From positions 1-22,640 of the forward strand of contig JBDIAV010000051.1 in NCBI GenBank assembly GCA_039812645.1: a stretch of DNA of 22,640 nucleotides, in the 5' to 3' direction. Source of the stretch: Ancrocorticia sp039812645. GTDB taxonomy: Bacteria > Actinomycetota > Actinomycetes > Actinomycetales > Actinomycetaceae. Shown here piece by piece: positions 6,734 through 13,428 of the stretch. Every line of letters starts with the position of its first letter. The first letter of the stretch is position 1. The notes under the pieces are model-generated. The model worked only from the letters and a program-made list of their open reading frames with translations. It was not told where the DNA came from and searched no databases. A program made the position numbers and the translations under genes.

Positions 6734-7225
6734 GTGAGCAAAAAAATGACCTTCACCCACCTCAACGGCTCGGGCGAGGCTTACATGGTGGATGTGACCG
6801 CCAAGCAGCCGACAGTACGCGAGGCAACGGCCATTGGCACGGTGCGGTGCTCCACCGTGGTGATGAGTGCACTGCGAGAGGGAGCTGTACCGAAGGGCGA
6901 CGTCGTAGCAGTAGCGCGTATCGCTGGAATCGCGGCTGCGAAGAAGGTACCTGACCTGCTTCCGCTTGCCCACACTATCGGTGTACATGGTGCGGCAGTG
7001 GATATCCAGTTGGAGGAGGACCACGTGGCAATCACCGCCACTGTGCGCACCGCGGATCGCACTGGCGTGGAAATGGAGGCGCTCACGGCTGTGACCGTGG
7101 CTGCGCTTGCGGTTGTGGATATGGTCAAAGGAGTCGACCGCTCAGCCGAGATCACCGACTGCAAGATCATCCACAAAGCCGGTGGCCGATCTGGAGACTG
7201 GCACCGGCCAGGTTATGGGAGCTGA
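6734..7225 (+). CDS. moaC: Cyclic pyranopterin monophosphate synthase MoaC
   Basis: Converts 3',8-cyclo-dihydro-GTP from MoaA into cyclic pyranopterin monophosphate. It is 163 residues from the GTG at 6734, which has AAAGGA at good spacing; an in-frame ATG at 6707 would add nine residues. Seen motifs: FTHLNGSGEAYMVDV, the KGDVVAVARIAGIAAAKK helix, PDLLPLAHTIGVHG (the variant of the family's PLCHP block), DRTGVEMEALTAV and the terminal KIIHKAGGRSGDWHRP with the catalytic lysine region. It is the last gene of the Moco locus, downstream of moeA and the palindromic repeat. Four bases after its stop begins a possible mobile-element remnant. Length and motif order are normal. Confidence 0.95.
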   Translation: MSKKMTFTHLNGSGEAYMVDVTAKQPTVREATAIGTVRCSTVVMSALREGAVPKGDVVAVARIAGIAAAKKVPDLLPLAHTIGVHGAAVDIQLEEDHVAITATVRTADRTGVEMEALTAVTVAALAVVDMVKGVDRSAEITDCKIIHKAGGRSGDWHRPGYGS

Positions 7226-7228
7226 CAC

Positions 7229-7380
7229 GGGGCTGTATCAAAAGTCGGATTCCGTCAGAGAACCGGGTCCTGCCGGATTTCTTACACAACATTTACCAGT
7301 AGGGATACAACGTTACGAACGTCCCGAGAGATGAGAAGGGGGCTGCATCAGTCGGTCACAAGACCTTCTGATGCAGCCCC
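7229..7380. mobile_element. Possible 152-bp MITE or insertion-sequence remnant
   Basis: The left end reads GGGGCTGTATCAAAAGTCGG (7229-7248). The right end, read inward on the other strand, is GGGGCTGCATCAGAAGGTC, so the two ends form an imperfect terminal inverted repeat. There is no transposase frame inside and no clear target-site duplication. The right part also folds on itself (7339-7380). It could be a MITE, an IS relic or just related hairpin DNA. Confidence 0.35.
7339..7380. terminator. Strong hairpin downstream of moaC
   Basis: GGGGCTGCATCAG pairs perfectly with CTGATGCAGCCCC. The loop contains a further GGTC-ACAA-GACC stem. There is no T-run on either strand. It could end moaC transcription or act in both directions in this convergent gap. 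It also forms the right end of the possible mobile-element remnant. Confidence 0.45.
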
Positions 7381-7425
7381 ATGTGTAATTGGTTCAGTGA
7401 GGTTATCCACCCCCACGAACACACG

Positions 7426-7484
7426 GTGACCCTGATCGACAGAAATCGAAGCTATTAGGGTCGATTTCTGTCGCTCAGGGTCAC
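7426..7484. terminator. 59-bp long palindrome, possible bidirectional terminator
   Basis: The arms GTGACCCTGATCGACAGAAA..., 24 nt long, pair with the other side with a single mismatch (7436 against 7474) around an 11-nt loop. It sits in the convergent interval between moaC and the HdeD-family gene. T-tracts are absent, so function as a terminator is inference; it could also be a repeat element. Confidence 0.45.
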
Positions 7485-7533
7485 GTTGGATGACCGACCG
7501 GAGCCCATCACCACTTCTCTCTATCAATCTGTA

Positions 7534-7695
7534 CTAATCTTCGTGCGCCGTGCGCTCCAACAACAGGTGGACACGGAAATCCATTGCCGGGCCAAGGGAG
7601 ATTCAAGTGCTTGATCGCCCCACGCCTGGAGTATTGAGAATCAGCCCCATGACGCGGTGAAGATCTCGGGTGCCCCGTGCCGTCGTCGTCGAAAA
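7534..7695 (-). pseudogene. Decayed C-terminal fragment of an Lrp/AsnC-family regulator
   Basis: Read on the minus strand, this frame gives ARGTRDLHRVMGLILNTPGV, then GRSST, an in-frame TGA (7603-7605), then ISLGPAMDFRVHLLLE and a final stop. This resembles the end of the Lrp/AsnC ligand-binding (RAM) domain: the DL....L.. helix, the PGV.R..T turn, the (I/V).L strand and a .FR...LLE tail. There is no start codon or DNA-binding domain: upstream the frame is closed by a stop at 7696-7698 and then the HdeD-family gene. I read it as a 3' relic interrupted by a nonsense codon. The match is by eye only, so moderate confidence. Confidence 0.5.
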
Positions 7696-7711
7696 TCAGC
7701 CGAGCTGAAAA

Positions 7712-8356
7712 TTAGTCAATGATCTCGCCGTCGATGATATCCACGCCGCGGGCATCCATGGCTTTGAGCACATCCTTGCCGAAGGTGAAGGCGCGGGCGA
7801 GCGAGGAGATGCCGGTGATCACCAGGGAGATGCCGGTGAACATGATGAGAACTGCGGCGGACCAGGCGGGAACGGCGAGGACGCTGATGCCGGCAAGCAC
7901 CGAGATGATGCCGAAGAAAATTGCCCAGCCCTGGGAGCGAGCGAAGCCAGATTCGGTGAGGGCGAGGATGCCCTCAATGATCCACGAGATGCCCACGACG
8001 AAGACGATCGTCAGAAGCAATGCCTGGCCGGCCACCGTGGAGTTGCGGAACATGAAAATGCCGCCCACGAGGAGCAGGACACCGAAGAGGATGTTGAGGA
8101 TTCGCCATCCGGTTGAGAGAAGAGGCGTGGTGATGGCCAGATAGAGGCGCGTGAGGGCGTCTACGACAAAGGACAAAGCCAGGAGGGTCGCTGCTACGCG
8201 CAACGAAGCGCCCGGCCACACGAGCAGTGCGATGCCGATGGCGAGTGCAAAGAACCCGGTGATGCCGAAGAGCCCGCGAATGCCTTTGATCGTGGAGCGG
8301 GTGAGGGCTTCGGCGTCGAGATGTAGGCCGCCGAGTGGGTCTGAATTCGTGTTCAC
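7712..8356 (-). CDS. HdeD/DUF308 family integral membrane protein
   Basis: It is 214 residues from a GTG at 8356 with AAAGGA upstream. The chain is six hydrophobic segments in pairs with short loops: LFGITGFFALAIGIALLVWP, SLRVAATLLALSFVVDALTR, ILNILFGVLLLVGGIFMF, ALLLTIVFVVGISWIIEGIL, AIFFGIISVLAGISVLAVP and AAVLIMFTGISLVITGISSL. The repeated G(I/V)....G pattern, the internal duplication of three-helix units and the (W/V)P ends match the HdeD/DUF308 family. E. coli HdeD is linked to acid resistance, but most family members have no known function. The tail ends in an acidic DIIDGEIID. It is divergent from the aminotransferase gene, and its own promoter is probably around 8409-8414 (CATAAT on the minus strand, weak -35). 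Confidence 0.85.
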   Translation of the reverse strand: MNTNSDPLGGLHLDAEALTRSTIKGIRGLFGITGFFALAIGIALLVWPGASLRVAATLLALSFVVDALTRLYLAITTPLLSTGWRILNILFGVLLLVGGIFMFRNSTVAGQALLLTIVFVVGISWIIEGILALTESGFARSQGWAIFFGIISVLAGISVLAVPAWSAAVLIMFTGISLVITGISSLARAFTFGKDVLKAMDARGVDIIDGEIID

Positions 8357-8555
8357 AATGTTCCTTTGTGGGAGTGGATGGTGACTGTCGGTTGGTGAGC
8401 GAATAGTGATTATGATGTCTTGCCGTCGATAGCCACACGATGGGTAACCCGTCTGCGGCCAATATGTTTACTCTACTCTATTACGAGCAAAGGAACCAGC
8501 CTATCCCATGTCCTTTCAGCTCTATGGGAAAGACCAAGGAATAGCGTAATTTTCT

Positions 8556-8616
8556 GTGGGGTGTGGGGTGTGGGGTGTGGGGTGTGGGGTGTGGGGTGTG
8601 GGGTGTGGGGTGTGGG
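8556..8616 (+). repeat. 7-bp tandem repeat (GTGGGGT, 8 copies plus 5 nt)
   Basis: Eight perfect units of GTGGGGT followed by GTGGG. The plus strand carries regularly spaced G4 runs separated by three bases, which fits G-quadruplex formation. The tract ends 14 bp before the -35 box of the best promoter for the aminotransferase gene. A perfect short array of this kind is expected to change copy number by slippage. Confidence 0.95.
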
Positions 8617-8630
8617 CCAGCGGGCAAATA

Positions 8631-8659
8631 TTGCTGATCATTCAGTGACCATGTATGAC
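8631..8659 (+). promoter_or_regulatory. Candidate promoter of the aminotransferase gene
   Basis: TTGCTG (8631-8636), a 17-bp spacer and TATGAC (8654-8659). Transcription would start near 8666, giving a leader of about 45 nt. The promoter lies directly downstream of the 7-bp repeat array. Confidence 0.45.
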
Positions 8660-8711
8660 CAGTTGGTGGCATTTTGCCGCTGCTTCCGGCCTAACAGGGC
8701 AAAATGGTGTC

Positions 8712-9788
8712 ATGGACAATGTAGAACAGATGTGGTTCCGTCCGGAAGTGTTGGCGCTGCCTTCCTACGTCCCGGGAAAGAACGATCCAGATTCGATCAA
8801 ACTGGCATCGAACGAGACGCCTTTCCCCACGCTTCCGCAGGTGCAGGCGGTGTTGCAGGCTGTTGCGGGAGGTCTTAACCGATACCCGGATATGTTTGCC
8901 ACGGATCTCATTGCTGATCTTGCTGCACTGCACGAATGGCCTGATTCGGGCATCGTAGTGGGCAACGGATCGACGTCGCTCATTGAGAAGATTTTGCAGG
9001 CCGTGGTCACGCCCGGTGGTGAAGTGGTGCTGCCCTGGCGCTCGTTCGAGGCCTACCCGATTGCGATTCAGGCTGCCGGGGGCGTGGCTGTCAAGGTGCC
9101 CCTTACGCGCGATCATGCCCACGACCTGCGGGCAATGCTCAAGGGGATCACGCCGCGCACCCGCGCGATCCTGCTTTGCTCGCCCAACAACCCGACCGGT
9201 GTGAGCCTCACGCACTCGGAGGTGGTGGCGTTCCTGAACGAGGTACCGAGCACGATTCCGGTGGTGTTGGATGAGGCCTACATCCACTTCACCGAGATGG
9301 AAGACATCGTCGACTCGCGCAAGCTGCTGCTTGAGTACGAGAATCTCATCGTGCTGCGTACTTTTTCCAAGGCGTACGGTATGGCTGGACTGCGCTGCGG
9401 GTATGCGTTGGCAGGGCCGTCGATGGCTTCGGGTCTGCGCGCGATTGCTACTCCGTTCGGGGTGAATGGGGTGGCCCAGGCTGCTGCTCGGGCTGCGCTG
9501 CGTTCACAGGCTGAGGTTAGCCGGCAAGTTGAGGTACTCAAGGGTGAACGCGCGAACCTGCTTGCAGCGCTCGCCGCGCAGGGGTGGAATGTGCCGACTT
9601 CGCAGTCGAACTTCATTTGGCTCGACTTCGGCTCCCAGAGCGCGCGCTTCGAAGAAATCTGTCATGCGAATGGGATTACCGTGCGTCGTTTTGGCGACGA
9701 AGGCGTGCGCGTCACGGTTGCCGAACCGGCTGGGTCGCTTCGCCTGCTGCGCTCGTTGGAGCAGTTCCGCGACGAATCCCAGGAGTAG
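8712..9788 (+). CDS. pat: Aromatic amino acid aminotransferase, Pat/HisC2 type
   Basis: Fold-type I PLP aminotransferase of the histidinol-phosphate/aromatic aminotransferase group, 358 residues from the ATG at 8712. Seen: LPSYVPGK, the substrate-site IKLASNETPF, LNRYPD, the GNGSTSLI phosphate loop, LPWRSFEAYP, CSPNNPTGVS, VVLDEAY, and the PLP lysine in RTFSKAYGMAGLRCGYAL. At the C-terminus are SNFIWLDFGSQ and EGVRVTVAEP. The WRSFE.YP block and the TPFGVNGVAQAAA segment resemble the mycobacterial/corynebacterial aromatic aminotransferase Pat more than true HisC, so phenylalanine/tyrosine synthesis is the likelier role. HisC activity is not excluded, as no his genes are nearby. No clear Shine-Dalgarno precedes the ATG. 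An in-frame ATG further upstream (8655) overlaps the candidate -10 box and is less likely. Confidence 0.85.
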   Translation: MDNVEQMWFRPEVLALPSYVPGKNDPDSIKLASNETPFPTLPQVQAVLQAVAGGLNRYPDMFATDLIADLAALHEWPDSGIVVGNGSTSLIEKILQAVVTPGGEVVLPWRSFEAYPIAIQAAGGVAVKVPLTRDHAHDLRAMLKGITPRTRAILLCSPNNPTGVSLTHSEVVAFLNEVPSTIPVVLDEAYIHFTEMEDIVDSRKLLLEYENLIVLRTFSKAYGMAGLRCGYALAGPSMASGLRAIATPFGVNGVAQAAARAALRSQAEVSRQVEVLKGERANLLAALAAQGWNVPTSQSNFIWLDFGSQSARFEEICHANGITVRRFGDEGVRVTVAEPAGSLRLLRSLEQFRDESQE

Positions 9789-9808
9789 ACGGGCTGTATT
9801 CTCACTTC

Positions 9809-9889
9809 GAATAATCGAGGGAAAATGTAATAACCGAGCGTTATACAGCGGTATTTTCCCTCGGTTATTACATTTATGCTCGGTTATTT
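9809..9889. repeat. 81-bp complex palindrome with internal repeats
   Basis: The left half (9809-9845) and the reverse complement of the right half (9852-9889) align over ~37 bp as AATAAyCGAG..AAATGTAATAACCGAG..., with few differences. AATAACCGAG also occurs more than once within each half, so several foldings are possible: 9823-9838 with 9860-9875 (16 bp), 9829-9839 with 9879-9889 (11 bp), and 9816-9826 with 9853-9863 (11 bp). It sits between convergent genes (pat and the YwiC-like gene), where it could end transcription both ways. It is much AT-richer than its surroundings. Confidence 0.75.
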
Positions 9890-9951
9890 GGAATTTGGCG
9901 GTAGCCGTTCGTGTGAGGAACTCGCTCTGCCGCCGGTATCAATGCTCGCAT

Positions 9952-10008
9952 CTACACCAGCAACATGGCGCGCCTACACCAGCAACATGGCGCGCCTACA
10001 CCAGCAAC
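9952..10008. repeat. 22-bp tandem repeat covering the 3' end of the YwiC-like gene
   Basis: CTACACCAGCAACATGGCGCGC occurs at 9952-9973 and 9974-9995, with a third partial copy CTACACCAGCAAC at 9996-10008. The partial copy contains the last codons and stop of the YwiC-like gene, so the gene's end has been duplicated twice downstream of its stop. Confidence 0.9.
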
Positions 10009-10802
10009 GAGGTGGTGACAAGAATCGATGTCACCACCTCGGCCACTCCGATTGCGGTCACGGAGATGCCAACGCCGCGCCGCCTCAGTAGCGGTACAAC
10101 AACCGCCCGTGCCACGAGCAGTGCCCAGACCGTCGCATGCCACGGATTCGACACCGCTAGCCCCACGACCAGCCACAACGCATGCCACACGATCGAAGCC
10201 ACGAGATAGCCGTTTGAGCTGCGCTCACGGATGTTGGTCTTGACGTAGAACACTGTTCCGGCGAAGTATCCGAAGAGTAGCGCCGTCTGCGTCCATATTT
10301 CCGGTGTGGCCGCGAGCCCCGCTGAGCCTCCGCTAGCCACGTCCCATGAGACTGGGAGTAGCAAGGATGCGGCGACGACGGTATCCAGCCCGGCCCCGAG
10401 ACTGCGATCTTGCCGTTTCCACGCGGCCCATCCGGCGAGGGCCACCAACGGTAGAAACACCGGTACCCAGCGCCAGAGGTATGGCGCTGCCCACCAGGTT
10501 GCAAGTCCAGCAACAACGGTGGCGGTTCCGTAGAAAACAACTGGCGCACGGAAGCGATCCTTTAACTGCGAGCGCAACCACACTGTGGCTGCAAAGAAGA
10601 AGAAATACCCTACCCACCACATGACCAGTAGCGGGAGGTGTGCGGGCCGAAAGCCGCCCTCGATGATGCCCACCAGTGGTGGGATGATGATCATCGCCCA
10701 TGCCCCATGGTAGTTGGGGATCCATCCGCGCTTGATACGCCGCCTCCCGCGGGCGGGGTGTCGCTTACGTGAGGTGGGTACTTCTGGCGGTTCAGTGGGC
10801 AT
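9996..10802 (-). CDS. YwiC-like family integral membrane protein
   Basis: It is 268 residues from the ATG at 10802. A basic N-terminal tail (KRHPARGRRRIKRG) precedes PNYHGAWAMIIIPPLVGIIE; the HGAWAM block at the start of the first membrane helix is the hallmark of the YwiC-like family. About eight hydrophobic segments follow, with charged cytoplasmic loops (LRSQLKDRFR, KTNIRERSS). Bacillus ywiC lies near nitrate/anaerobic genes, but the family's function is not known; no nitrate genes are seen in this window. No strong ribosome-binding site is visible. It is convergent with the aminotransferase gene and has the same orientation as the gene at 11068-11949. Confidence 0.85.
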   Translation of the reverse strand: MPTEPPEVPTSRKRHPARGRRRIKRGWIPNYHGAWAMIIIPPLVGIIEGGFRPAHLPLLVMWWVGYFFFFAATVWLRSQLKDRFRAPVVFYGTATVVAGLATWWAAPYLWRWVPVFLPLVALAGWAAWKRQDRSLGAGLDTVVAASLLLPVSWDVASGGSAGLAATPEIWTQTALLFGYFAGTVFYVKTNIRERSSNGYLVASIVWHALWLVVGLAVSNPWHATVWALLVARAVVVPLLRRRGVGISVTAIGVAEVVTSILVTTSLLV

Positions 10803-11022
10803 AAAGCTACCCTAACCTGAGAACTAAGCGATTGATTCCTTGGGGTGTCTCGAGAAGTTGATGCAAAACTTACCCGGTGCCCGCAGAATCAATCATCTAG
10901 ACAGACATGGGTGTCCCTAAGAGACCACTCTGAACGCCCATTGGTGCGTTCTTTGAGATTCTGAGACGACGGCGCCCCCTTCTCACCTACCCCATTCTCC
11001 CTACACCAGTCTTCTGTGCCAA

Positions 11023-11065
11023 GGCCAAGGAACCGTCTGCGGGATCTCTTGGCCGTGCAGGTTCC
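11023..11065 (-). terminator. Possible terminator downstream of the Cys-rich membrane protein gene
   Basis: Two competing stems are visible: GGCCAAG (11023-11029) with CTTGGCC (11048-11054), and AAGGAACC (11027-11034) with GGTTCC (11060-11065). They begin right after the stop of the gene at 11068-11949 when read on the minus strand. No T-tract follows. The rest of the 265-bp gap (10803-11067) shows nothing else I can support. Confidence 0.3.
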
Positions 11066-11067
11066 TC

Positions 11068-11949
11068 TTAAAAGATTGTGCCCGCAGCTCTCTTGAGCTG
11101 GAATCCTGTGCCGGTGACTTCGTTCCAACAGGTCACACCCTCATTTTGATCGAGGGTGCAAGCGTAGCCGTCTTGCGCAACAGAGGTGCCATATTCGAGT
11201 ACCTGGTCGGTGTCGATTGACTTGCTGCAGCCGGAGGTCACGTTGCCGTATGGGTCAATGCGATAGGTGGCGGTTTTGCCTTCACAACTGGGAGGTGAGG
11301 GGTAGTCGTAGGCGTAAATGGAGCAGGCCACGTCGTCGTCGACGAAGCGGCAGCGGATGTTCTCAGCGCCGGTGGTGAATTCGGCTTGTGTGATGGCGCC
11401 GTCGGGGGCGGGGCGGGTGAGCGTGACCCAGTCGTTGGAGTCGATGAGTTTTTCGAGTTTGTTGGGGAGATCGGCGGTGGAGAAGGCTTCTCGGAGGTCG
11501 CCGGTGAAGGGGCCGCCGCATGCAGCGCTGAGGGTGGTGAGGGCGTCTTTGCTGGTGGCGAGATCGTCGGAGCTGGTGGAGAGGTCGGCGAGGTTAAGGA
11601 TCGTCTGTGCGGTTTGGGCCGGGAAAGCCGAGTCGGTGCACTGTGGGGCGGCAGCTAACTGCATGACGGCATTGCGGGCGCTTTCTAAGGTGGCCGGATC
11701 GACGGGGCCATGATGCTCGCTATTGCCGCCTACGGATGCCGATTGTGAGGAGTTCCCGCCGGGGTGAGTGGAGCCGCCGCCGGGGAGGATTTTGAGGTAG
11801 AAGAGGGCCGCGGCGGTTGCTAGGAGAACAACGGCGGCAAAAATCAAGAAGTACAGCGGGGAGCGCGAAGGGCGCTGCGCTGGAGGCGGCGTCTGCTCGG
11901 TCCACTGCCCTTGCCACCCGGCGGGACTTTGTCCTTGGGGTATGGTCAT
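11068..11949 (-). CDS. Membrane-anchored extracellular protein with a Cys-rich C-terminal domain
   Basis: It is 293 residues from the ATG at 11949, with GGGAGAG at good spacing. A short Gln/Pro-rich cytoplasmic N-terminus is followed by one membrane helix (LYFLIFAAVVLLATAAALFY, about 31-50), then a Gly/Ser-rich linker and an extracellular part with eight cysteines. The first pair (APQC, SAAC) lies in a helical region. The other six lie in a domain with ENIRC, DVACSIY, PSCEGK, SGCSK, GYACTL and GVTCWN, followed by TGTGFQLKRA. This last pattern (C....GVTC.N..TG.GF.L.RA) recurs in secreted actinobacterial proteins; I think it corresponds to DUF6636, from memory only. Probably a disulfide-bonded cell-surface protein of unknown function. 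It is divergent from the MoxR operon. Confidence 0.75.
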   Translation of the reverse strand: MTIPQGQSPAGWQGQWTEQTPPPAQRPSRSPLYFLIFAAVVLLATAAALFYLKILPGGGSTHPGGNSSQSASVGGNSEHHGPVDPATLESARNAVMQLAAAPQCTDSAFPAQTAQTILNLADLSTSSDDLATSKDALTTLSAACGGPFTGDLREAFSTADLPNKLEKLIDSNDWVTLTRPAPDGAITQAEFTTGAENIRCRFVDDDVACSIYAYDYPSPPSCEGKTATYRIDPYGNVTSGCSKSIDTDQVLEYGTSVAQDGYACTLDQNEGVTCWNEVTGTGFQLKRAAGTIF

Positions 11950-12391
11950 CGGCTTGTCTCTCCCATGAGTAGATTTCGTGTGCCACGAGTGGCGATGCGG
12001 TCTGCCATGGATGGCAATGCGTCGGTGCACGAGGTGGCGCACAACCGCACCCACGCTAATGCACGCGGGAATATCGCACTGTTGGCTAGGACACATTCGT
12101 TGTAACCGCAACCAAAGTGTTATCAATCGTGATGTGGTGTTTGGCTATGTCTCGACGCCATTTGTGGCGACGGTGGCGTGGGAGGAACCGTGTATGGGAA
12201 TAGCTGAATTGCTGTCAATATTGGTCATGTATTTACTAAGGTGAAACGGTTATGGATGGCGCGTAGTGATTGCGCGCTTTGTGGGGTGGCGAGTTGTCCA
12301 TCTGATCAAGCAGGAAACTGCCAGGTTGGGGTGAGAACATCGCCTGGGGTGCACCGATCGCATCCAAGTAATTGAGGGAGAATTGCGGACG
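11950..12391. other. Divergent intergenic region before the MoxR operon
   Basis: It carries a possible 16-residue hydrophobic micro-ORF (12194-12244) and a weak promoter candidate toward moxR: TTGCTG at 12209-12214, 17 bp, TTTACT at 12232-12237. Frames running across 11950-12193 show no protein-like sequence. Nothing else could be supported. Confidence 0.5.
12194..12244 (+). CDS. Possible hydrophobic micro-protein (16 residues)
   Basis: ATG at 12194 is preceded by GGGAGGA (12180-12186) at ideal spacing, the best Shine-Dalgarno in this gap. The product would be MGIAELLSILVMYLLR, almost wholly hydrophobic. No family is recognised, and the weak moxR promoter candidate overlaps the same bases, so either reading may be wrong. 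Very tentative. Confidence 0.2.
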   Translation: MGIAELLSILVMYLLR

Positions 12392-13414
12392 ATGGCAGAC
12401 GTAACCGGTGCTGGGAATGAGCTGGCCACAGGAAAAATTACCGATGACGAACTGGCCCGCGTCGCCGAATTGTTGCAGCGCATCCGCCAGATTTTCCGTG
12501 GCCGAGTGGTGGGCCAAGAGGGTCTCTACACCGCGCTCGTGACGGCACTGATGGCCCAGGGTCATGTCCTGCTTGAGTCAGTTCCCGGGCTTGCTAAGAC
12601 GACGGCGGCCACCACCCTCGCCGACGCCATCTCCGGTACATTTTCCCGCATTCAGTGCACGCCGGACCTCATGCCGAACGACATTGTAGGTACCCAGATT
12701 TACTCGTATGAGTCGGGCCAGTTTTCCACTCAGCTTGGTCCGGTGCACGCGAATGTGGTGCTGTTGGATGAGATCAATAGGTCGTCGGCGAAGACGCAGT
12801 CGGCGATGTTGGAGGCGATGCAGGAGCGTCAGACGTCCATCGGTGGAACGATCTATAAACTCCCCACTCCGTTTATGGTGCTGGCCACTCAGAATCCCAT
12901 CGAGGAAGAGGGGACATATGTGTTGCCAGAGGCGCAGATGGATCGTTTTCTCATCAAAGAGGTGTTGTCTTATCCGCAGCCGTCCGAGGAGGTTGATATT
13001 CTCACGCGTACCGCGCAGGGTACCTTTGGGCGCCCCGACGGCGTTGACCCCATCAGCCCCGCAGACATCCTATTCTTGCAGGCCATGAGCCGGAAGGTGT
13101 ACGTGGACGGGGCCATCAAATCCTACATTGTGGCGTTGATTAATACCACGCGTGGTGGTGGGCCGAGGTCCATTCCAGGGTTTACAACCCAGGTCCGGGT
13201 GGGCGCGTCCCCGCGCGGCGGGCTTGCCCTGATGCAGGTGGGGCAGGCTCTCGCGTTACAGGCGGGACGAAATTACGTTGTGCCCGACGACGTCAAGGCG
13301 CTGCGTTACGCCGTGCTCCGGCATCGGCTGGTGCGCACCTACGATGCGCTCGCAAATGATATCTCTCCCGAGTCCTTGGTAGATGCCGTGTTTGCGGCCG
13401 TTCCTGCGCCGTAA
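12392..13414 (+). CDS. MoxR-family AAA+ ATPase
   Basis: AAA+ chaperone-like ATPase thought to remodel or activate partner proteins with VWA domains. It is 340 residues from the ATG at 12392 (GAGGGAG upstream; an in-frame TTG at 12383 is too close to that box). Walker A is SVPGLAKTT (about 63-71), with the conserved QCTPDLMPNDIVGT block next. Walker B is NVVLLDEINR (121-130), followed by AKTQSAMLEAMQERQ, sensor 1 in VLATQNPIEEEGTY, and PEAQMDRFLIK with the arginine finger. The C-terminal lid domain includes VRVGASPRGGLAL. All ATPase motifs are intact. It is the first gene of a six-gene operon and is followed within 15 bp by the DUF58 gene, the classic partner. Confidence 0.95.
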   Translation: MADVTGAGNELATGKITDDELARVAELLQRIRQIFRGRVVGQEGLYTALVTALMAQGHVLLESVPGLAKTTAATTLADAISGTFSRIQCTPDLMPNDIVGTQIYSYESGQFSTQLGPVHANVVLLDEINRSSAKTQSAMLEAMQERQTSIGGTIYKLPTPFMVLATQNPIEEEGTYVLPEAQMDRFLIKEVLSYPQPSEEVDILTRTAQGTFGRPDGVDPISPADILFLQAMSRKVYVDGAIKSYIVALINTTRGGGPRSIPGFTTQVRVGASPRGGLALMQVGQALALQAGRNYVVPDDVKALRYAVLRHRLVRTYDALANDISPESLVDAVFAAVPAP

Positions 13415-13428
13415 ATGCGGTGATTGTC

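Noticed and set aside
8556..8616. CRISPR-like array
   Set aside because: The units are 7 bp with no spacers and no cas genes are nearby; it is a simple tandem repeat.
12383..12391. TTG start three codons upstream for the MoxR gene
   Set aside because: The ribosome-binding site would lie too close to the TTG; the ATG at 12392 is better spaced.
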